Source: Ruminococcaceae bacterium UBA6416
GTDB taxonomy: Bacteria; Bacillota; Clostridia; Oscillospirales; Acutalibacteraceae
NCBI GenBank assembly: GCA_002438505.1
Contig: DJPI01000042.1
Coordinates: 1 to 64,000 of the forward strand
DNA: 64,000 nt
Direction of reading: 5' to 3'
Shown here piece by piece: positions 59,406 to 64,000 of the stretch. The notes beneath the pieces were generated by a model that saw only the letters and a list, made by a program, of their open reading frames with translations, searched no databases and had not been told where the DNA came from. The position numbers were made by a program, and so were the translations under genes. The stretch's first letter is position 1. Every line of letters begins with the position of its first letter.

Positions 59406-61307
59406 TTATTCCTCAATTACAGGGTCGCTGTTTTCGGTTAGTGGAGCGGAAGATGTCGGCTTTTCCGTTGAGGCTGTCGGAGCCTTAGTGGACTCCGTTG
59501 TTCTTGCCGGTTCCGGAGGAAGCGTTGTTGAGCGTCGAGGCTCGCTTGTTGCTGAGCTTTGCGTTGTGCTTTCCGTTGTACGCTCTGTTGTTGATTCCGT
59601 TGTGCTCTGTGTCGGGAGCTGACCGGTGCTGACATAGACGGCAATGGACGTGCCGGGAGCAACCTGCTCTCCAACGTGTTCATATCCGATTATTGTTCCT
59701 CTTTCAGCCGCGTTGCTGCGATATTCGGTTCGCGATGAATCAAGAGCAAGCCCGACCTTTTCAAGTTCAACTTGAGCCTGTTCAACCGTGAGTCCGTTGA
59801 GATTCGGAACATCAACCGGTTCGGAATCCTCAGTTGTTGCAACATAAATTGTAACAAGAGAACCCTCGTCAACCTCGGTGTCGCGTGCCGGTGAAGTTCT
59901 TATAACCGTTCCTGCGTCCTTGGTTGAACTCTTTTCTTTAATAATTTTGGTGTCAAAGTTCATTTCTTTAAGTCTTGACTGCGCGGTGCTGTATTCATAT
60001 CCGTAAACATCGGGTACTTTAACCTTGTTTGCGGCCTTGGCAACATAAAGGGTAATTTCCGAGCCAAGAGTCACCTTTTTGCCTTTTTTCGGCATTTGGT
60101 CAAGAATGGTTCCGTTCGCTTTGTCATTTGATGACTGTTCAATGCAGTTGAAAACAAATTTTCCGGAGTATTCCTCGGCGTTCATGACATCATTGGTGAA
60201 ATTAAGTCCAATAAAACTCGGAACGGTGACTTTGTTTTTATCAGGGAGAACGATTGCAACAATAATAACCGCAAAAAGAACCAAGGCACCGAGAACACCG
60301 GCAAGAACACCTATTGTTTTTTTCTTTGACTTGCCTTCTTCCTCATAGTTTTCCTCGGTGTCATACTCATAGTTTTTTTCCGGCTTCTCGGAATTTTTGG
60401 CAGCATTTTCAATGTTGCTCAAAGGAACATACTTCGTTGGCTGCTTGTCAACAAAGTATGAATAATCAAATTTCACGTTTGGATTTCTTTTGAATTCAGC
60501 AATATCCATGAGCATTTCGGATGCGGACTGATAGCGGTCATTGGGATTTTTCTGCATTGCACGGATAATGATCTGTTCAAGCCCAACGGGAATGTCCGGG
60601 TTAAGCTCGCGCGGTCTCACAGGGTCGTTTTGAAGCTGCATCAAGGCCACGGAAACCGCATTGTCCGACTGGAACGGCACCTTACCTGTGAGCATCTCAT
60701 AAAGAACAACACCAACTGAATAAAGGTCGGTTTTAGCGTCTGTCACACTGCCCTTTGCCTGTTCGGGACTGATATAATGAACCGAACCGATGGCACCGTC
60801 TGTCATTGTTCTTGTTTCGCTGCGGCTAAAACGCGCAATTCCAAAATCAGTAACCTTAATCGTTCCATCAGAAAGGAGCATAATATTCTGCGGCTTAATG
60901 TCACGGTGAACAATGCCTTTGTCGTGTGCATGCTGAAGCGCTTTGAGAATTTGGGTAACAAAGTAAATCGCCTCACGGATATCAAGTCTGCCCTGCTGCT
61001 CAATATATTCTTTGAGTGTGATTCCGTCAACATATTCCATGACAATATACTGAAGATTATCGCCATAGCTCACGTCATATATCTTAACAATATTCGGATG
61101 TGAAAGAACGGCAATCGCCTTAGATTCATTTTTGAATCTGCGTCTGAATTCTTCATTCTGCAAGAATTCATCCTTGAGAACCTTAACGGCAACTATTCTG
61201 TTATCAATATTATCAAACGCTTTATAAACAACAGCCATTCCGCCAACGCCGATGATTTCAATAATCTCATAGCGCCCGTCAAGCCTTTTTCCAACATAGT
61301 TTTCCAT
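59406..61307 (-). CDS. prkC: PASTA-domain serine/threonine kinase PrkC
   Basis: The 633-residue membrane kinase senses peptidoglycan fragments or lipid II. The kinase domain (about 10-275) has IGVGGMAVVYKAFD, VAVKVLKDE, IVHRDIKPQNIML and VTDFGIARFSRSETRTM. One transmembrane helix follows (about 335-357, VLAGVLGALVLFAVIIVAIVL). Three PASTA repeats come next, starting VTVPSFIG, VKVPDVYG and VDVPNLNG. The last 67 residues are Ser/Thr/Pro-rich with TTEST repeats. PrkC is implicated in germination and growth-phase control in spore formers. prpC precedes and rsgA follows. Confidence 0.95.
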   Translation of the reverse strand: MENYVGKRLDGRYEIIEIIGVGGMAVVYKAFDNIDNRIVAVKVLKDEFLQNEEFRRRFKNESKAIAVLSHPNIVKIYDVSYGDNLQYIVMEYVDGITLKEYIEQQGRLDIREAIYFVTQILKALQHAHDKGIVHRDIKPQNIMLLSDGTIKVTDFGIARFSRSETRTMTDGAIGSVHYISPEQAKGSVTDAKTDLYSVGVVLYEMLTGKVPFQSDNAVSVALMQLQNDPVRPRELNPDIPVGLEQIIIRAMQKNPNDRYQSASEMLMDIAEFKRNPNVKFDYSYFVDKQPTKYVPLSNIENAAKNSEKPEKNYEYDTEENYEEEGKSKKKTIGVLAGVLGALVLFAVIIVAIVLPDKNKVTVPSFIGLNFTNDVMNAEEYSGKFVFNCIEQSSNDKANGTILDQMPKKGKKVTLGSEITLYVAKAANKVKVPDVYGYEYSTAQSRLKEMNFDTKIIKEKSSTKDAGTVIRTSPARDTEVDEGSLVTIYVATTEDSEPVDVPNLNGLTVEQAQVELEKVGLALDSSRTEYRSNAAERGTIIGYEHVGEQVAPGTSIAVYVSTGQLPTQSTTESTTERTTESTTQSSATSEPRRSTTLPPEPARTTESTKAPTASTEKPTSSAPLTENSDPVIEE

Positions 61308-61322
61308 AAATCTGACACTCCC

Positions 61323-62051
61323 TTAACATTTGACGGCAACCGCAGTGATATTGTCACGTCCGCCGCTTTCGTTGGCTGCCGCAATGAGGACATCGCACAA
61401 CGACTCAAATTCATTGTTATTATATATTTCAAGAATCCGTTCAGGTCTGACAAAACCGCTCAGCCCGTCTGAACAGAGAATTATTACATCGTTTTCATTA
61501 ACATCAATATAATCAAAATCAATTTCAATTTCTTCATCAACGCCGAGAGCTCTTGTAATGATGTTTTTAATCGGATGGTTATCAAACTGTTCTTTTGTTA
61601 TCTGACCTTTATCCAGCATTTCCTGAACAAGAGAATGGTCTTTGGTAATCTGCTTAATCGAGTTTCCGGAAATTATGTATGCTCTGCTATCTCCAACATG
61701 AGCTATGCAGGCTGTCTTGCCTTTAACAACACAAGCGACTATTGTTGTTCCCATGCCTTTCAGACCGCTGTCAACCGAGCTGCGGTCAAAAACAGTGACG
61801 TTCGCCGTTGTTATGGCCGACAGGAGCATATTTTCAATCGAAACTCCGGACATTGACCTGTTATAACTCTTTTCGATTTTTCTGCTGACCATATCAGCGG
61901 CAATAGAGCTTGCAAGCCTTCCTCCGGAGGCTCCGCCCATGCCGTCACAAACAACAGCCCAGACCGAACCGTCATCATATTTTCCGAAACGAAACGCATC
62001 CTCATTCGTTTCTCTGACTTTTCCAATGTCGGAATTTCCGATAACTTTCAT
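61323..62051 (-). CDS. prpC: PP2C-type protein phosphatase PrpC
   Basis: PrpC removes phosphate from proteins phosphorylated by PrkC. The 242-residue metal-dependent phosphatase has the PP2C motifs: IGKVRETNEDAFRFG with the first Asp, VVCDGMGGASGGRLAS, IAHVGDSRAYIISG, CSDGLSGFV and GGRDNITAVAV with the last metal Asp. The start has GGAGGTGAG in front, and prkC follows after 15 bases, so kinase and phosphatase are made together. Confidence 0.95.
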   Translation of the reverse strand: MKVIGNSDIGKVRETNEDAFRFGKYDDGSVWAVVCDGMGGASGGRLASSIAADMVSRKIEKSYNRSMSGVSIENMLLSAITTANVTVFDRSSVDSGLKGMGTTIVACVVKGKTACIAHVGDSRAYIISGNSIKQITKDHSLVQEMLDKGQITKEQFDNHPIKNIITRALGVDEEIEIDFDYIDVNENDVIILCSDGLSGFVRPERILEIYNNNEFESLCDVLIAAANESGGRDNITAVAVKC

Positions 62052-62117
62052 GCTCTCACCTCCGAAAACAATTTTATATTATAGAACCGATAACCAAACA
62101 GCAATCAGTCAAATTTT

Positions 62118-63140
62118 TCATTTTTCACCTCTGCGCAGCTGACCGCATGAAGCGTTGATGTCGCTGCCGAGAGTCCGCCTGACTGTTACATTTATACCGT
62201 TTTTTTCAAGAATTTTAATGAATGTATTAATACGCTCTGTGCTGCTTTTTGTGTAATCACGTTCTTTGACAGAATTGACCGGAATCAAATTAACGTGGCA
62301 AAGCATTCCTTTAAGCCTTTTTGAAAGCAAGCGTGCACAGTCATCACTGTCGTTAACACCGCTTATCATTGCGTATACAAATGAGATACGCCTGCTGGTT
62401 GCGGCAGTGTAATCGTGGCAGGCTTTCAACAGTGCTTCAATGTTCCAGCGGCTGTTGACAGGCATTGTACGGTTTCGTATTTCATCGCTTGGCGCATGGA
62501 GCGAGATTGAAAGTGTGAGCTGCAATTTTCTCTCCATAAGCTTATAAATTCCACTGACAACACCGCAGGTTGAAAGAGATATGTTCCGCATTCCGATATT
62601 CTGACCGTTTTCGTCTGAAACAAGTTCAAGAAAGCGCATCACATTATCAAAATTATCAAGCGGTTCACCAACGCCCATCATAACGATATGTGAAATTTTG
62701 ATTCCAAGATCCTTTTGCGCTGTATAAACCTGAGCAAGGATTTCTCCCGGAAGGAGATTGCGGATAAAGCCAGCAATGCCGGACGCGCAGAATGAACAGC
62801 CCATCTTGCAACCAACCTGACTTGAAACACAGATTGTTCTTCCGTATTTATACTTCATGACCACTGATTCAATCAATTCTCCGTCATGAAGTTTGAAAAG
62901 ATATTTAACTGTTTCATCATACACTGAAACCAATTTTTTTGCAACAGTGCAATCAGAAATGTAATAGTTTTTTTTAAGTTTTTCCCTAAGATCCTTCTTA
63001 ATATTTGTCATTTCATCAAAAGATGAAACCTGGTGCTTATGAAGCCATGAGTAAACTTGAGAAGCCGTATATGATTTTTCGCCTGCGGACGCAAACTTCT
63101 CTTTTATCTCCGCGAGACTCATTGAACGTATGTCTTTCAA
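62118..63140 (-). CDS. rlmN: 23S rRNA (A2503-C2)/tRNA (A37-C2) methyltransferase RlmN
   Basis: RlmN methylates C2 of A2503 in 23S rRNA and A37 in some tRNAs by radical SAM chemistry. Its 340 residues include the cluster motif CKMGCSFCASG at about residue 113-123, MMGVGEPLDN, ISLSTCGVVSG and RVTVRRTLGSDINASCGQL with the catalytic C-terminal Cys. The start overlaps the rsmB stop (ATGA). It belongs to the same operon as prpC-prkC-rsgA. Confidence 0.96.
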   Translation of the reverse strand: MKDIRSMSLAEIKEKFASAGEKSYTASQVYSWLHKHQVSSFDEMTNIKKDLREKLKKNYYISDCTVAKKLVSVYDETVKYLFKLHDGELIESVVMKYKYGRTICVSSQVGCKMGCSFCASGIAGFIRNLLPGEILAQVYTAQKDLGIKISHIVMMGVGEPLDNFDNVMRFLELVSDENGQNIGMRNISLSTCGVVSGIYKLMERKLQLTLSISLHAPSDEIRNRTMPVNSRWNIEALLKACHDYTAATSRRISFVYAMISGVNDSDDCARLLSKRLKGMLCHVNLIPVNSVKERDYTKSSTERINTFIKILEKNGINVTVRRTLGSDINASCGQLRRGEK

Positions 63141-64000
63141 TCGTTCGCCCCCTCTTTAATAAAAAGTGCGGTGAAAAAGCCGTCACTGTTGTTTTTTGAC
63201 GGAAAAACGGTTGCAAAGCAATCTTGGCTGACTGTTTCAAACGGCTTCTCTGCCCTGAATTCAGGGTTGTTCTTTTCAAAGCGATGGCATACATCTTCGT
63301 TTTCCGCCCTGCTCAAAGTACAGGTTGAATAAACAAGCCGGCCGCCTTTTTTGACGTATCTTGAGCAGTTTTGCAAAATTTCATACTGTATCTCCGGAAG
63401 AGATGCAAAATCTTTTGGGTTTTTAAATTTAATCTCCGGCTTTTTAGAGATAATACCAAGTCCGGAGCACGGAACATCACAAAGTACACAGTCGGCACTT
63501 TCTTCCAAAGAAGGGTCAAAAACTGAAGCGTTGCCAACTGCGGCTTCAACAATGCCGAGTCCGAGTCTTGAGGCGCCTTTTTTTATGAGCGAAACGCGGC
63601 CTTCATAAAGGTCGAACGCTCTGATTATGCCTTTATTATTCATAATCTGCGCTATTGTGAAAGTCTTCCCACCCGGAGCGGCGCAAAGATCAAAAACAGT
63701 ATCTCCTTCTTTCGCTCCAAGCGCTTCGGCGCAAAGCTGAGACGGAATTCCCTGAACATGAAAAAGTCCCGACTTGAACTCTTCAAGCTCTTCAATCGAG
63801 CATGGCAGCGAGCCGAGCAGAAGCGAGTCTGCCGCAATTCCTTTTTCACATTCGATACCCTTGGATTTAAAGCGTTCGCAAAGGGAGTCGGTTGTGGTTT
63901 TCAACGTGTTTACGCGCACCGTGAGCCTGTCGGATTTCACAGAGCAAGAAAGAATACTCTCTGCTTTTTCCGCACCGTACTCACAAAGCCATTTTTCAAC
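63137..64000 (-). CDS. rsmB: 16S rRNA (C967-C5) methyltransferase RsmB, partial
   Basis: The frame stays open to the last base of the window, so the N-terminal RNA-binding domain (NusB-like) is outside. The visible 287 residues begin WLCEYGAEKAE and include RLTVRVNTLK, the SAM motif VFDLCAAPGGKTFTIAQ, VLCDVPCSGLGIISKKPEI with one active Cys, and GGRLVYSTCTLSRAENE with the catalytic Cys. These identify the RsmB/NOL1-type m5C methyltransferases. It overlaps rlmN by four bases, so the operon continues to the right of the window. A related RsmF-type enzyme is less likely with this gene order. Confidence 0.9.
   Translation of the reverse strand, partial: VEKWLCEYGAEKAESILSCSVKSDRLTVRVNTLKTTTDSLCERFKSKGIECEKGIAADSLLLGSLPCSIEELEEFKSGLFHVQGIPSQLCAEALGAKEGDTVFDLCAAPGGKTFTIAQIMNNKGIIRAFDLYEGRVSLIKKGASRLGLGIVEAAVGNASVFDPSLEESADCVLCDVPCSGLGIISKKPEIKFKNPKDFASLPEIQYEILQNCSRYVKKGGRLVYSTCTLSRAENEDVCHRFEKNNPEFRAEKPFETVSQDCFATVFPSKNNSDGFFTALFIKEGAND

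Overview
The window looks like part of a chromosome of an anaerobic, probably gut-dwelling, endospore-forming Clostridia bacterium, most likely of the Oscillospiraceae/Ruminococcaceae type. The reasons are a BspA-like leucine-rich-repeat surface protein with the C-terminal style common in that group, spoVM, a SpoIIM-like protein, RNase J, GdpP, PrkC/PrpC, a FeoA-FeoB fusion and moderate-to-low G+C. No phage, insertion sequence, CRISPR array or defence island is visible. No stretch longer than 300 bases lacks a gene. The gene-free gaps above 200 bases (3223-3493, 33407-33622, 52992-53264) hold promoters, hairpins or a terminator, as listed.

Region 1 (1-3.4 kb) is the 3' part of a large secreted LRR protein whose start lies outside the window. 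An ATPase of the AAA/DUF4143 type follows (3.5-4.7 kb).

Region 2 (4.9-21.2 kb) is a sugar-utilisation island made of two units. A TetR-type regulator faces a seven-gene operon: GPH-type transporter, GH43, GH78 alpha-L-rhamnosidase, an unknown membrane-anchored protein, then rhaB, rhaA and rhaD. An AraC-type regulator faces xylB, a GH3 glycosidase and xylA. None of the glycosidases has a visible signal peptide. The likely scheme is import of short rhamnose- or xylose-containing oligosaccharides, cleavage inside the cell, and entry of the monosaccharides through the rhamnulose-1-phosphate and xylulose-5-phosphate routes.

Region 3 (21.3-36.6 kb) holds ferrous iron uptake (FeoA-FeoB fusion plus a 46-residue Cys-rich peptide), a second GPH-type transporter, dapA with asd, the tRNA-modification and secretion run queA-tcdA-tgt-yajC with two membrane proteins, a Xer-type recombinase, radA with a possible GME-fold protein, and a cell-wall amidase.

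Region 4 (36.6-64 kb) is housekeeping, almost all on the minus strand: tRNA-Leu(UAG) (plus strand), ftsK-ygiQ-MBL hydrolase-DUF3006, a degenerate UppP-like membrane protein, the operon rnj-gdpP-rplI-dnaB-tilS-hpt-ftsH, rnhA (plus strand), a type IIA topoisomerase pair, spoVM with a 49-residue membrane peptide (neither previously called as an ORF because of size), and rsmB-rlmN-prpC-prkC-rsgA. The last gene runs off the right edge.

I do not see an obvious new multi-gene system. The least explained items are the Cys/aromatic tail of the LRR protein, the unknown anchored protein inside the rhamnose operon, the UppP relative without its catalytic residues, the possible GME-fold protein behind radA, and several hairpins that enclose start codons or ribosome-binding sites.
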